DNA of 64,000 nt from Chelativorans alearensis (GCF_010993735.1 NZ_WQNI01000008.1:170916-234915), one strand, 5' to 3'; positions 8,180-18,180 are shown, numbered from the stretch's first letter. Notes: generated from the letters alone by a model not told the origin. Program-made: numbers and translations.

Positions 8180-9328
8180 ATGTTGAAATCCTATCTGATC
8201 TGGGGAGGTGTCGCTCTCCTCTTCATCTGCCTGGCAGGGTTTACCGGCTGGGTAATTGGCCTGCCCTCCGCGACGGCGGCGGCAGAGGCGCCGATTGTGC
8301 CGCAGGGAGAAACGGAGGCCATGATCGCTTCGCTCAAGCCAGCAAGGCGCGCGCGTCCACTGATCGCTGTCATCGGCATCAACGATGCCACGGAGACAAC
8401 TGACTACCTCGTACCGACCGGCATCCTGCGACGTGCCGACGTGGCCGACGTGGTGATGCTCGCGACCGGATCGGGACCGGTGCAGCTCTATCCCGCGCTC
8501 AAGGTTCAACCTGACGCGACCATCGCGGAGTTCGATGCCAGGCATCCTGAGGGAGCCGACTACGTGATCGTGCCGGCCATGAGCCGCGACGACGACCCGG
8601 CAGCACTCATCTGGCTCAGAAGCCAGGCGGAAAAGGGCGCGAGGATCATCGGCATCTGCGCCGGAGCGAAGGTCGTCGGCGCCGCCGGGCTGCTCGACGG
8701 CAAGCGCGCGACCACCCACTGGTATTACCTGCATGACATGCTTGAGGGTAGCCCGACGATCAACTACATCGCGGACCGGCGCATGGTCTCAGACGCGGGC
8801 GTGGTGACGACGACCGGCATCACCGCGTCCATACCGATGATGCTGACGCTGATCGAGGCGATCGCCGGCCGGGCAAAGGCGGTGTCGGCCGCCCGAAACA
8901 TCGGCCTCGAAGAATGGGATGCGCGACATGCGAGCGGCGCGTTCAAGCTCACCCGTCCGTTCGCGACGACAGTGCTTGCCAACCGGATGGCCTTCTGGAA
9001 GCGGGAGAAGCTCGGAATTTGGCTCGAACCGGGCATGGACGAGGTCTCGCTTGCCCTGGTGGCCGACGCCTGGTCGCGGACCTACCGGTCGAGTGCGACG
9101 ACCGTTGCCGCCTCGCCGGACGCGGTGGAGACCCGCAACGGGGTGCGCGTCATCCCCGACCAGTCGGGCATGGACTGGCCCGAAGCCCGTCGCGTCTCGC
9201 ACTTTCCCAACCAGCGGCCGGCCGATGCGCTCGACCAGGCGCTCGAGGCGATCACGGCGCGCTACGGAGACCGCACCGCCAACGTGGTCGCCATGCAGCT
9301 CGAATATCCGCGGCGGGTGGCGTGGTGA
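8180..9328 (+). CDS. Membrane-anchored DJ-1/PfpI family protein
   Basis: The 382-residue product begins with a hydrophobic segment (about residues 5-28) that could be a signal anchor, followed by a DJ-1/PfpI domain (about 55-225). The Cys elbow GICAGAKVVGAAGLLDGKR and the following ATTHW mirror those in the divergent GlxA-type regulator. The C-terminal ~140 residues form an extra region without a motif I recognise. The enzyme reaction, if any, is unknown. ATG 8180 has GGAG about 10 nt upstream. Confidence 0.78.
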   Translation: MLKSYLIWGGVALLFICLAGFTGWVIGLPSATAAAEAPIVPQGETEAMIASLKPARRARPLIAVIGINDATETTDYLVPTGILRRADVADVVMLATGSGPVQLYPALKVQPDATIAEFDARHPEGADYVIVPAMSRDDDPAALIWLRSQAEKGARIIGICAGAKVVGAAGLLDGKRATTHWYYLHDMLEGSPTINYIADRRMVSDAGVVTTTGITASIPMMLTLIEAIAGRAKAVSAARNIGLEEWDARHASGAFKLTRPFATTVLANRMAFWKREKLGIWLEPGMDEVSLALVADAWSRTYRSSATTVAASPDAVETRNGVRVIPDQSGMDWPEARRVSHFPNQRPADALDQALEAITARYGDRTANVVAMQLEYPRRVAW

Positions 9329-9461
9329 CTGCCGGGCTGGATGGTCTGATTAAGCCGGATCTTCGCCTGTATGCTCCGTTCGAAGCAGAATCGGCACGAC
9401 GCCAGAAGATGACCTCAGTTGCTGGACCGGACGGCGGCGCCATAAAGATGAGGTCGACCGC

Positions 9462-9557
9462 ATGTACGCCCGCTCCGGTGCTTATATCTTCGGCAGGCGG
9501 ACGTGTGACATCATCAATGGTTGGGGCGAATCGCACCCGGACGTTCTGCCAGTGCGC
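9462..9557 (+). pseudogene. Fragment of RibD/DHFR-like reductase gene
   Basis: About 30 codons (SGAYIFGRRTCDIINGWGES, then HPDVLPV) match the middle of the dihydrofolate-reductase-like RibD C-terminal family, whose members read GAYxFGRRTYDI-x-GW-G. There is no intact frame before or after, so this is a remnant. The HxlR gene runs across it on the other strand. Confidence 0.5.
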
Positions 9558-10243
9558 GGGTTCGGTTCACCTGCAAATCCTTCTCTCTGCGCGAACGGGC
9601 TGAGGAGCAACCACGAGGAGAATGCCCGCCGCAGGTCAGGGGCGCCTAAGAGTTCCAGAGTGCCGGCATTGATCGCGGCCGAGAGTCGCAGCTTGCCGAT
9701 CCAAATCCACACCATCGTCTGCAGATCGGTGACAACGTAAAGGTCGACCTCGAAACCGGGATCCTTCGGGCACAGATCGACATTGGTCGCCTCGTTGACG
9801 AGCCACCAGAACTGCTTCGCCCGGGGCTGATCGGCAAACTCGAACTGAATGGTGATACGCGTTCCCCCGAAAACTGACGGATCAACGCGTCGACGGATCG
9901 CCCACATCAGCGCGGTAACATCCGGCTTGCGCGTGTCGATGTGGCCCAACACCCAGCGCTCACCCCACCGGCTCAACCGGTTGACAATCGGCGCAAGTTC
10001 CTGGCCAGCCTCTGTCAGATAGTAGAGATGACCGGAGCCGGAGGGCTCTCGTCGGACCAGACCTTCGCGCTCCAGCCGCTGCAGCCGCCGCGACAAGAGC
10101 GATGGCGACATCAACGGCACTCCGCGGCGGATCTCGTTGAACCGGGTTGCGCCGGAGAGGAGTTCCCGAATCACGAGGAACGTCCAGCGCTCGGCGAGTA
10201 TCTCCGTGGCCTTGGCCAAGGGGCAGAGCTGACCGTAGTCCAT
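9482..10243 (-). CDS. HxlR-family regulator with C-terminal SCP2-like domain
   Basis: The N-terminal ~100 residues form a winged-helix HxlR domain (CPLAKATEILAERWTFLVIR, then SPSLLSRRLQRLEREGLV). The following ~100 residues resemble the sterol-carrier-like domain found in longer HxlR proteins. I chose ATG 10243 because GGAGG lies 5 nt upstream. The normal C-terminus of such proteins ends near LLLSPFAQRE. Here about 40 further residues are read, antisense to a reductase fragment, so the original stop was probably lost by rearrangement. It diverges from the methyltransferase gene at 10368, a likely target. Confidence 0.8.
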   Translation of the reverse strand: MDYGQLCPLAKATEILAERWTFLVIRELLSGATRFNEIRRGVPLMSPSLLSRRLQRLEREGLVRREPSGSGHLYYLTEAGQELAPIVNRLSRWGERWVLGHIDTRKPDVTALMWAIRRRVDPSVFGGTRITIQFEFADQPRAKQFWWLVNEATNVDLCPKDPGFEVDLYVVTDLQTMVWIWIGKLRLSAAINAGTLELLGAPDLRRAFSSWLLLSPFAQREGFAGEPNPRTGRTSGCDSPQPLMMSHVRLPKI

Positions 10244-10367
10244 GACGGCCTCCATGTCGGACAGATCATAGCAAAAAAACCGAATGCTGATCGATTCAAT
10301 TTCTAGACTGGAGATATCTGCCGCCTCGCGCATGCTCTTCGAAGTGATCTTGAAAAGGGAGGATGCC

Positions 10368-11177
10368 ATGACAGATTTTGTCCATCGTGAAGACAAGTGG
10401 AGCGCCGGTGATGCCTACGAGCCCTATGTCGGTCGCTGGAGCCGGCTTGTTGCAGCCGAATTCCTGGACTGGCTCGCCTTCCCCGCAGGTGCGCGCTGGC
10501 TCGATGTCGGCTGCGGGACCGGGGCGCTCAGCGAGACGATCCTCAATCGCGCAGCGCCGCATCAGGTCCTCGGGATTGACCCATCGGAGGCATTCCTTGA
10601 TTTCGCCAGGAGCCGCCTGAGCGAGCCGCGCATCGCGTTCAAAATCGCAGACGCGCAGGCCCTCCCCGTCGAGGATGAGGCCTTCGATGTCGCCGTCGCC
10701 GGCCTCGTTCTCAACTTCGTCGCCGATCCGGCTAGGGCGCTCTTGGAAATGCGGCGGGTCGTGCGGCCGGGCGGAAGCCTCGCAGTCTACGTCTGGGACT
10801 ATGCTGGCGAGATGCAACTGATGCGGCGCTTCTGGGAAGCCGCCGTGACGCTGGATCCCGCCGCGCGCGAACTCGACGAAGGGCGCAGGTTCCCGATCTG
10901 CAAGCCTGAGCCGCTACGTGCGCTGTTCGCCGAGGCTGGCCTTGACGACATCCAAGACCGCGCGATCGACGTGCCGACCGTATTCCGCGATTTCGACGAC
11001 TACTGGTCGCCGTTCCTTGGCGGCCAGGGGCCGGCGCCTGGATATTGCGTTTCGCTCTCCGAGACCAAACGCCAATCGCTCCAGGAAAAGCTTCGCGCGG
11101 AGCTGCCGGCAGGACCTGACGGTAGCATCCGCCTCACGGCGCGGGCCTTTGCTGTTCGCGGCGTTCGGCCCGCATGA
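10368..11177 (+). CDS. Class I SAM-dependent methyltransferase
   Basis: This is a 269-residue soluble methyltransferase. Motif I is RWLDVGCGTGALSETIL (about residues 45-60), with the acidic residue of motif II in GIDPSEAFLD and a UbiE-like motif near VLNFVADPARALLEMRRVVRPGG. The substrate cannot be told. ATG 10368 has AGGGAGGA 6 nt upstream; the earlier in-frame ATG at 10284 would overlap the promoter region shared with the divergent HxlR gene. Confidence 0.85.
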   Translation: MTDFVHREDKWSAGDAYEPYVGRWSRLVAAEFLDWLAFPAGARWLDVGCGTGALSETILNRAAPHQVLGIDPSEAFLDFARSRLSEPRIAFKIADAQALPVEDEAFDVAVAGLVLNFVADPARALLEMRRVVRPGGSLAVYVWDYAGEMQLMRRFWEAAVTLDPAARELDEGRRFPICKPEPLRALFAEAGLDDIQDRAIDVPTVFRDFDDYWSPFLGGQGPAPGYCVSLSETKRQSLQEKLRAELPAGPDGSIRLTARAFAVRGVRPA

Positions 11178-11411
11178 ATTGCGTAATTGCGGGGGCGGCA
11201 TCGAGTAATGATCGCGTTGCCGCCCTCGTCGGTCCCTCGCGGGGTATCTGGTCGACTGACCGCTTTGCACGCCGGAGACCAATATTGACGAGGTTTCTCG
11301 GGATGGCCGAGCCGTCATCGCCTGCCCGTTCACGGGCCATGCGATCGAGCGCCTGGCGAATGACTCCGCACTCACCTTCGCTCAACGCAAGGCTGCAAGC
11401 ATCTCACACGT
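11178..11411. other. Intergenic between convergent methyltransferases
   Basis: Short open frames exist on both strands but none has a ribosome binding site or a family resemblance I can defend. It may contain decayed sequence. Confidence 0.4.
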
Positions 11412-12221
11412 CTATTTCCGCGCGGCCGCCGTCGTCATGCCCACCTGAAGCGACATGGAGCCGTCCGCCATAAACTCTTGCCACTGCACGCAGATGTCCC
11501 GCTCAAGCACATCGCGCTTTGCTTGGCCGGCTTGAGCGACCGCTTCGGCGAGCGGCGTGCTGTGGATGTATTGCCACAGGAAATCGGCCGGCGCCGGGAG
11601 ACGAAGGGTCCTGGGCTTTGCCTGAACATCGACTTCCCGGAAGCCGGCGTTACGCATGAGTTCGGTGAGTTCGTCGATATCGTGCATCGAGAACACGAGA
11701 TCGCCGAACGACGCGGCTTCCGGGCCCAGGTGACGGGCCAATGCATCCGTCATGATCGCGAACATGGGCGGCTTGGGACCAGGCACGGTGACAAAGGCTC
11801 GTCCGCCCGTATCCAGAACCCGCCGCATCTCGCGCAGCGCGGCCAGCTTGTTTGGGACAAACTGCAGTCCCATCTGGCACAGCACGACATCGAACGCGTC
11901 GTCCGGAAGCGGCATCGACTCGGCGCTCGCCTCGTGCCAGTCGATCGGGATATTCGGCGGGGTCTGAGAACGGGCCACCGCCAGCATTCCGGGGTTCACG
12001 TCCAGGCCGGCAACCGTGCCGCCGGCACCGACGCGCTCCGCCGCGAGCCGCGTCACGACGCCGGTGCCGCACGCGACATCGAGCACACGCTCGCCCGGCT
12101 GAAGCCCTGCAACGCCGATCAGATCGTCGGCCACTGGCGCACCGATGGAAGGGACAAAAAAGCGCTGATAGTTCTCGGCAGGGGTTGCACCGTAGGACTT
12201 TCCGTAAACTTGCTGTGTCAT
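11412..12221 (-). CDS. UbiE/COQ5-like SAM-dependent methyltransferase
   Basis: This is a 269-residue class I methyltransferase with motif I VLDVACGTGVVTRLAAERVG, an acidic Asp in AGLDVNPGML, and the later motif LPDDAFDVVLCQMGLQFVP. GGAGG precedes the ATG with a few bases of spacing. It lies 16 nt downstream of the membrane-protein gene at 12238 in the same direction, so they probably share a transcript. The substrate is unknown. Confidence 0.85.
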   Translation of the reverse strand: MTQQVYGKSYGATPAENYQRFFVPSIGAPVADDLIGVAGLQPGERVLDVACGTGVVTRLAAERVGAGGTVAGLDVNPGMLAVARSQTPPNIPIDWHEASAESMPLPDDAFDVVLCQMGLQFVPNKLAALREMRRVLDTGGRAFVTVPGPKPPMFAIMTDALARHLGPEAASFGDLVFSMHDIDELTELMRNAGFREVDVQAKPRTLRLPAPADFLWQYIHSTPLAEAVAQAGQAKRDVLERDICVQWQEFMADGSMSLQVGMTTAAARK

Positions 12222-12237
12222 CGATACCTCCTTTTCC

Positions 12238-12921
12238 TTAGGCGGCGGACGGTGTGTCCCGCCGGATGCCCGCCCGACCCACCTCGGCCCGCGCCAGTGA
12301 CAGGCCGAACCAGACGAGCCACAGGCACATCACGATCGACCCCACAACCCAGATCGGAGCGCCGAAGGGCAGCCCAAGCCACATCGCCAGCGCCCAACCG
12401 GCAAATGAGGCGAGGCTGGCGATGGCGCCGATCGACGAAGCCCAAAAGGGCGTGGCGCCGCTGTCCGCGCGTGCCTCGTCGGCTGCGATCACGGCGAACG
12501 CCAAGGCCATCGCCGCGAAGCCGTTGGCGCTGCCTTCCGCGAACAACCGCCAAGTTTCGAAGACCGCCCGGTTCTCTCTCACCGCGGCGTGGTAAATCAT
12601 GGTGGCTTCGGCTACAGCCGTGGTCACTGTCCAGAGCGCGCCGACCGGCAGCAGCCCCCACGCGGACAGCGTCCACCATTCCCGAGTGAGCCGCGAGCCG
12701 GCGGTCAACGCGATCAAGCCCGCGATGGCGAAGAAGGACAGGGCAGCAGCGGCAGCCCAGTGCACGACAGTCCACCGCAGGCTTCCATCAGCGATGTTCT
12801 GCATCTGCACGCTGCTGTCCGGAGCGATCGGACCGTGAAAGACGAGCGCGACCGCCAGTATGATCGCTGCCAGCGCGAGCCAAGAGCCCGCAACCCGCAT
12901 CCCCGTATCGGCATGTGACAT
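12238..12921 (-). CDS. Predicted multi-pass membrane protein
   Basis: This encodes 227 residues with about six hydrophobic segments (near 10-30, 50-75, 85-110, 130-150, 160-180, 190-210) and no catalytic motif I recognise. AAAGGAGG lies just upstream of ATG 12921. It is the first gene of a two-gene unit with the methyltransferase at 11412. Confidence 0.7.
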   Translation of the reverse strand: MSHADTGMRVAGSWLALAAIILAVALVFHGPIAPDSSVQMQNIADGSLRWTVVHWAAAAALSFFAIAGLIALTAGSRLTREWWTLSAWGLLPVGALWTVTTAVAEATMIYHAAVRENRAVFETWRLFAEGSANGFAAMALAFAVIAADEARADSGATPFWASSIGAIASLASFAGWALAMWLGLPFGAPIWVVGSIVMCLWLVWFGLSLARAEVGRAGIRRDTPSAA

Positions 12922-13088
12922 CGCTTCCTCCTTTCATTGTGGCCGGATGTTCGCAGCGCGATCACCCAGTCAGCCCTGCGGTCCGCGGTGAGCTGCACTG
13001 AGGCGCCGCACAACTATGGCTGACGGTGTAAGTTTAGGGCGGAAGGGAGGGCGGCGCTTCGGGCGAACCACCCATCAGCGCCGATAAT

Positions 13089-13112
13089 GGCATGGGTGAT
13101 TCCACCCATGCC
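13089..13112 (-). terminator. Hairpin after the TPR-LuxR gene
   Basis: A perfect 10-bp stem (GGCATGGGTG / CACCCATGCC) with a 4-base loop lies 10 nt past the stop codon of the minus-strand regulator. There is no strong U-tract, but its position and perfection suggest a transcript end. Confidence 0.5.
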
Positions 13113-13122
13113 AGAGGCACGC

Positions 13123-14772
13123 TCAGATCAGGCGGTGCTCGTAGGCCCAGGCGGTGGCGGCGGCGCGAGTGGGGACGTCAAGCTTACTGAAAATATTGCT
13201 GACGTGCCTGTCCACTGTCTTTCCGCTCAACTGCAGTTCGTTGGCGATTTCCTTGTTGGTCTTACCAGTAGCGATCAGGCGGAGGACTTGCAGTTCGCGG
13301 GCGGAGAGGCCGCAGGCTTCGTCCGACCGTATACCAAGCAGGGTATCGACACGAGAAACGTCCGGCGTGGCACCAAGCTGCTGGAACACTGTTCGGGCTG
13401 CCTGCAACTCCAGTGCCGCACCATCTTTGTCACCAAGGGCGCGGCACGCCAGGCCCATCATGACGCGTGCCCGCGCTGCCTCGTACGGTGCATCGACTTG
13501 CTGCCAACCCTCGATTGCCTGGCGCAGCCAAATCACCGCGGCCTGCGCTTTGCCTTCCGCCAGTTCCACCGCTCCCCGTGCGTGGGCAGCAAGCGCGCGC
13601 AGCAATTCGGTTCCATAGCCTTTCGCAGCATCCTCCAGTTCACGGCAGGCACGCCGTGCTTCTTCGATGTCGTCAGCCGCCAGCATGATCTCTACATGAG
13701 CGGGCAGCAGTCGCATGCGCCTCAGATGGTCGGTCGTCGCACCCATGACGCGCCGGATTGCAGCCGCAGCCGCATCAATATGCCTGTTGGCCAATCGCAA
13801 CAGGGCAAGGCCCGGCTGCGGTTCGAAGCCGTATTGGCTCGCACTTCGATACGCTTGCTCGGCTGCGTCAAAGTCTCCGCGAAGACGGTGTGTTTCCGCC
13901 AACTGGTACCACGCCCCAGCCGCATCTTTCCGATTGTTCGACTGCGTCAAACGCTCCACGGCCTGCTGCGCCTCGTCAATCGCGTCCTGCCATGCGCCGC
14001 TGAGCCGTTTGATCTCGGCGCGATGCATCAGGCAGGTGCCGCTGAAACTGATCAGTTGGGGTTGTTCGGCGCACCATCGCCCCAGAGCGGAAGTCCATTC
14101 GCGTGCGCGGCCCAGAGCGTGGACTTGCTGACACGCTTCGATCACGCTGCAGTAGATCAAGCCGGTGAGGAGCGGCGACAATTCGCCAGCCGTGACCGAA
14201 ACCATCGCCTCGTCGAGGAGCGCGAAGCCTTCGGTGGTCCGCCGCTGCCGCAACAGAACACGGCCCTGCAAGTGCCGTGCGCAGGCCACGAGATCGGCGT
14301 CCGCAAAGTGCTCGCCGATCTCGACCGCGCCTCTGGCCGCAGCATAGGCCGCCTCAAGATTACCCGCGGCAAGATGCTGTTCGACATTGGGCAGCATCAG
14401 GTAGCCCTGTTCGGCGCAATCCTGTGGCTCGCGTTCGAGCAGCCGGTGCGCCCGTCCGAACCAGCCGGCGGCCGGAGCCATCTCCCCACGAAAGACAAGC
14501 CGCAGGCCCAGCCAGAACGCGCAGCGGGCTGCGCGATGGCACTCGCCCGCGTCGAGATATGCATGATGGGTTTGCTCCAGCACCCGCAGGTACTCCTCGT
14601 CGCGCCCGGTCAAATAGGCCGACATCGCCAGCCGCTCGAGATCGTCCATTGCGAGCGGAGCCGCTTCGCCGGCACGCGAAAAGAACCGATAGGCATCTTC
14701 CCACGCCCTTTCCTCGTAGGCCTCGCGACCGAGCATAAGATAGTTGAATTGCTGCCGATCTGACCTGCCCAT
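13123..14772 (-). CDS. TPR-repeat LuxR-type transcriptional regulator
   Basis: The product of about 549 residues has helical TPR-like repeats through most of its length (for example [17 protein letters not shown] and [18 protein letters not shown]) and a C-terminal LuxR HTH ([20 protein letters not shown], then a recognition helix with [14 protein letters not shown]). It has no receiver or AAA domain, so it is the stand-alone TPR-LuxR type common in Rhizobiales. The start is uncertain: ATG 14772 gives the usual family length; ATG 14856 or 14904 are possible and no option has a strong ribosome binding site. It may control the divergent or neighbouring genes. Confidence 0.8.
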   Translation of the reverse strand: MGRSDRQQFNYLMLGREAYEERAWEDAYRFFSRAGEAAPLAMDDLERLAMSAYLTGRDEEYLRVLEQTHHAYLDAGECHRAARCAFWLGLRLVFRGEMAPAAGWFGRAHRLLEREPQDCAEQGYLMLPNVEQHLAAGNLEAAYAAARGAVEIGEHFADADLVACARHLQGRVLLRQRRTTEGFALLDEAMVSVTAGELSPLLTGLIYCSVIEACQQVHALGRAREWTSALGRWCAEQPQLISFSGTCLMHRAEIKRLSGAWQDAIDEAQQAVERLTQSNNRKDAAGAWYQLAETHRLRGDFDAAEQAYRSASQYGFEPQPGLALLRLANRHIDAAAAAIRRVMGATTDHLRRMRLLPAHVEIMLAADDIEEARRACRELEDAAKGYGTELLRALAAHARGAVELAEGKAQAAVIWLRQAIEGWQQVDAPYEAARARVMMGLACRALGDKDGAALELQAARTVFQQLGATPDVSRVDTLLGIRSDEACGLSARELQVLRLIATGKTNKEIANELQLSGKTVDRHVSNIFSKLDVPTRAAATAWAYEHRLI

Positions 14773-15104
14773 CCACCCTGGTCCCGGAGACGAACGGAAA
14801 TCCCAGCCATCAATGGCTGCTTTGGAGCCAGAATACAGTATAGCATGCTCGAACATGAATGAGCGGAATGCACTACTTAAAGCGCTCTGAATGGGAACAC
14901 CCACCCGCGAACTTCGGTTCTCTCAGATCTGACCTCACGGGATGTGGAGGGCCCAAAGGTGAGAAAGACGCCCGCTCCGGCAAAGCCCTGGGCCGGCCGG
15001 CCGGCCAGCCCGTTCCGCGAGCCATCCCTCATGTCCGCGATAGAATTGACGGAAGACGATGGAGCCGCGTTCTGACGGACCTTTCGTGACCCGAGGAAGG
15101 GCGG
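14773..15104. other. Intergenic, nothing recognised
   Basis: If the TPR-LuxR gene starts at 14772 this is about 330 bases without a gene. It includes a GC-rich GGCCGGCCGGCCGG run near 14995 and no motif I can interpret. An alternative upstream start for the regulator would use part of it. Confidence 0.4.
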
Positions 15105-15446
15105 TTAGATGAGCCTCTGGCCGCCGTCGATGTGAATGGTCTCGCCGGTCCTGAAGTCACTTTCCATAGCGTAGATGTAGGCAGGGGCGAGGTCGGCGGG
15201 TGTCGCGATCTTTCCTGCCGGCAAGCGAGTGGCCATGCTCTCAAAGAAGCCGGACTTGGCTTCTCCGACGAGCTCATCGAACATTGGCGTGTCGACCCAT
15301 CCGGGTGACACGACGTTTACACGCGTTGGAGCCAGTTCCAGCGACAGGGCGCTGGCCAGATAGCTGAATGAGCCGGCGATCGCGGACACGACCGAACCTC
15401 CGGGAACCGGCGGGCGATCCTTGTTGATCCCCGAAGTGAAGGTCAT
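15105..15446 (-). pseudogene. 5'-truncated short-chain dehydrogenase
   Basis: The 113 residues match only the C-terminal half of an SDR: SFSYLASALSLELAPTRVNV, then VSPGWVDTPMF and the final GETIHIDGGQRLI. The N-terminal Rossmann half with its TGxxxGIG nucleotide-binding motif is absent. Upstream, the minus strand runs directly into the promoter of the P-type ATPase. It has no cofactor site, so it is unlikely to be an active enzyme. Confidence 0.75.
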
Positions 15447-15484
15447 GGAACCTCTGTGATATCCATCGCCGCCGAACCACGCGG

Positions 15485-15498
15485 TTGCGCCAGGTCAA
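15485..15498 (+). promoter_or_regulatory. FNR/FixK-type box before P-type ATPase
   Basis: TTGCGCCAGGTCAA (TTGCG-N4-GTCAA) ends 35 nt before the ATPase ATG. It deviates from the consensus at both half-sites, and a class II start would fall at the ATG itself, so this is one of the weaker sites. Confidence 0.4.
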
Positions 15499-15533
15499 GG
15501 CTGTGGGGTGATAGCGGCGGTATTCCAGCCACC

Positions 15534-18176
15534 ATGGATGCCAGCACCTCCCCGCACGCGCAACATGACGGCCTGAGCGAAGCCGAGGCGGCTGCCCGGC
15601 TCGCCCGCTTCGGCCCCAACACGCTTCCCCAGCCGCAGTCCCCGTCGCTCCTCGTCATATTCCTGCGGCAGTTCCTGAGCCCGCTGATCTATATCCTGCT
15701 GGCGGCGGCCCTCGTCTCGCTTGCTCTGAGCGAGGCAAGCGATGCGCTGTTCATCGGCGCCGTTCTCCTCGTCAACGGCATCATAGGCGCGACCCAGGAA
15801 TATTCGGCCGGCCGTGCCGCAGCCGCTCTGCGCCGGTTCGAGGTGCCGCATGCGCGTGTCTTGCGCGAAGGAATCGTACGCCACATCGATGCGCGTGAGC
15901 TGGTACCGGGTGACGTCGTCTTCCTGGAGGCAGGGGAGCGGATTTCGGCTGATGTCGACCTTTTCGAGGCCATCGACCTGAAAGCGGACGAGTCGCTTCT
16001 GACGGGCGAATCGGCGACAGTGGCGAAAAGCACGACAGCAACGGACCCTCGCGCGGCACGCGCCTTTGCCGGAACCTTTGTCACGCGCGGGCGCGGGCGC
16101 GGCATCGTGATCGCGACCGGGCATGCGACCGAACTCGGCCTGATAGCCGCCGAGATAACCAGGCGGCCGATGACGCAGCCGCCGCTGATGATCCGTCTCG
16201 AACATTTCTCGCGCATGATCGCCGTAACCGTCGGCATATCGGTGATGTTGCTGATAGCCGTCGGGCTTCTGCGCGACATGCCCTTCTACACCCTGTTCCT
16301 GACGGCGGTGGGCTTGGCCGTAGCAGCCATCCCTGAAGGGTTGCCAGTCGCCATCTCCGTGGCGCTCGCCATCGGCATGCGGCGCATGGCGGCCTCCCAT
16401 GTCATCGTGCGCAACATGCCCGCGGTGGAATCGCTCGGCTCCTGCACCATGATCGCCACCGACAAGACCGGTACACTAACGCTCAACGAACTCACCGTCA
16501 CCGATGTCTGCCTTCCGGAGGGCTCAAGATTCATATTCGAAACGGGCGACGACCTCGAGGCCTGCGCAGTTCGCAACGCTCATCCAGTCGGCATCGACGC
16601 GCAGGCGCGTGTCGCAGCCCTCTTGAAGGCGGCGAGCCTGCCCAACGAGGCGCGGCTGTTGAAAGAAGAAAGCGGCTGGAGGGGCCTCGGCGACACGGTC
16701 GACGTGGCGCTGCTGGCCGCCGCCCGCAAGGCCGGCATCCGGCACGAGGATATCCAGGAGACCTACCCTCTGGTCGCGCGCATCCCGTATGAGCCCGACA
16801 TTCGCTACGCGGCCTCCTTCCACCGCCGAGGCGGCGGCGTGCGCATTTTCGTCAAAGGTGCGCCGGAAACGCTGATCGCCATGGCCGCACGCATGGATGC
16901 CGGCGGCAAGCCGGTGCCGATCGACCACGCGACCTTGCTTGACCAGAAGGAAGAGATGGCGGCCCGCGGCCTGCGGGTACTTGCTTTTGCGGAGGGCACG
17001 ATCGCAGCGGATGAGGACGGCAGATATGATCACAGCAACCTGATTGACCTGGTTTTCCTCGGCATGGCCGGCATGCAGGACCCGATCCGCCCGGAGGTGC
17101 CACAGGCGATCGCCGACTGCCGCGCCGCCGGCGTCGAGGTGGCGATGGTGACGGGTGACGACCCACGCACCGCCGCGGCAATCGCCGCGCAGGCGGGACT
17201 ACGGTTCGACAAGACGCAGGTGGTGACGGGCGAGGATGTGCGCCGGGCGGAGGAGAAAGGCGAGGAAGAACTCGACCGCCTGACCCACCAGGCGCGCATC
17301 TATGCCCGCGTCGACCCGGCGCAAAAGCTTGCAATCGTCATGTCGCTGGCGCGCAGTGGCCATTTCGTGGCGGTGACCGGCGACGGCGTGAACGACGCCC
17401 CTGCCCTCACCCACGCTCATGTCGGCGTGGCCATGGGGCGCAAAGGCACCGATGTCGCCCGCGAAAGCGCCGACATCGTGCTTACCGACGACAACTTCGC
17501 CTCGATCGTCGCCGGCATCCGCGAAGGACGCGTTGCCTATGCCAATATCCGCAAGGTCGTCTTCATGCTGGTCTCGACCGGGGCGGCGGAGGTGGCGCTG
17601 TTTCTGCTGACCATTCCCTTCGGTCTGCCCATGCCGCTCTTGCCGGTGCATCTTCTGTGGCTCAACTTGGTCACCAACGGCATCCAGGACGTGGCGCTGG
17701 CGGCGGAGGGCGCGGAAGGCGACGAGCTCGCCTATCCCCCGCGCAGGCCCGGCGAGCCGATCTTCGACCGCGTCATGATCCGCCGCATCCTGCATTCGAC
17801 CGCCGTGATGGGGCTCGGCGGCTTCGTGTTCTTCTGGTGGCTGCTGGAGACTGGCATGGATATCGACGCCGCGCGCAACCTGCTCCTGCTTCTCTTCGTG
17901 CTCTTCGAGAACTTCCAGACCTTCAACAGCCGATCCGAACACCACTCCATCTTCCGCAGGGGCTTTCTCGCGAACCGCTTCTTGATCCTCGGTGTGGTCG
18001 CCGCGCAGGCCCTGCATATCGCCGCGATGCACATGCCAGGCCTCGGTGATATGTTGCATCTCACCCCCGTCACGCTGACCGAATGGGCTTGGCTGCTTCT
18101 GGCCGCCTCCTCATTGCTTGCGGTGATGGAAATCGAGAAGTGGTGGGACAAACGCCGCCGCAAGCAGGTCCCGTAG
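15534..18176 (+). CDS. P-type cation-transporting ATPase (P2-type)
   Basis: This is an 880-residue inner-membrane ion pump. In order it shows the N-terminal cation-ATPase domain (about residues 5-70), actuator motif LTGES, the PEGLP motif of transmembrane helix 4, the phosphorylated Asp310 in DKTGTLT, the VTGDDPRTAAAIA hinge, TGDGVNDAPAL, and a C-terminal set of helices with LLWLNLVTNGIQD. This pattern is of the Ca2+/Mg2+ (P2A/P3B-like) group rather than the heavy-metal group, since CPC is absent. The exact ion is not decidable from sequence. ATG 15534 begins the family-typical N-terminus. Similar ATPases occur in oxygen-limitation regulons. Confidence 0.88.
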   Translation: MDASTSPHAQHDGLSEAEAAARLARFGPNTLPQPQSPSLLVIFLRQFLSPLIYILLAAALVSLALSEASDALFIGAVLLVNGIIGATQEYSAGRAAAALRRFEVPHARVLREGIVRHIDARELVPGDVVFLEAGERISADVDLFEAIDLKADESLLTGESATVAKSTTATDPRAARAFAGTFVTRGRGRGIVIATGHATELGLIAAEITRRPMTQPPLMIRLEHFSRMIAVTVGISVMLLIAVGLLRDMPFYTLFLTAVGLAVAAIPEGLPVAISVALAIGMRRMAASHVIVRNMPAVESLGSCTMIATDKTGTLTLNELTVTDVCLPEGSRFIFETGDDLEACAVRNAHPVGIDAQARVAALLKAASLPNEARLLKEESGWRGLGDTVDVALLAAARKAGIRHEDIQETYPLVARIPYEPDIRYAASFHRRGGGVRIFVKGAPETLIAMAARMDAGGKPVPIDHATLLDQKEEMAARGLRVLAFAEGTIAADEDGRYDHSNLIDLVFLGMAGMQDPIRPEVPQAIADCRAAGVEVAMVTGDDPRTAAAIAAQAGLRFDKTQVVTGEDVRRAEEKGEEELDRLTHQARIYARVDPAQKLAIVMSLARSGHFVAVTGDGVNDAPALTHAHVGVAMGRKGTDVARESADIVLTDDNFASIVAGIREGRVAYANIRKVVFMLVSTGAAEVALFLLTIPFGLPMPLLPVHLLWLNLVTNGIQDVALAAEGAEGDELAYPPRRPGEPIFDRVMIRRILHSTAVMGLGGFVFFWWLLETGMDIDAARNLLLLLFVLFENFQTFNSRSEHHSIFRRGFLANRFLILGVVAAQALHIAAMHMPGLGDMLHLTPVTLTEWAWLLLAASSLLAVMEIEKWWDKRRRKQVP

Positions 18177-18180
18177 CCTA

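Noticed and set aside
13087..14763. Open frame of 558 codons opposite the TPR-LuxR gene
   Set aside because: It is the antisense shadow of a gene with a clear LuxR HTH and TPR repeats; long antisense frames are common in such GC-rich coding DNA.
14990..15010. GGCCGG repeats
   Set aside because: A short GC-rich run without flanking repeats or palindrome of regulatory length.
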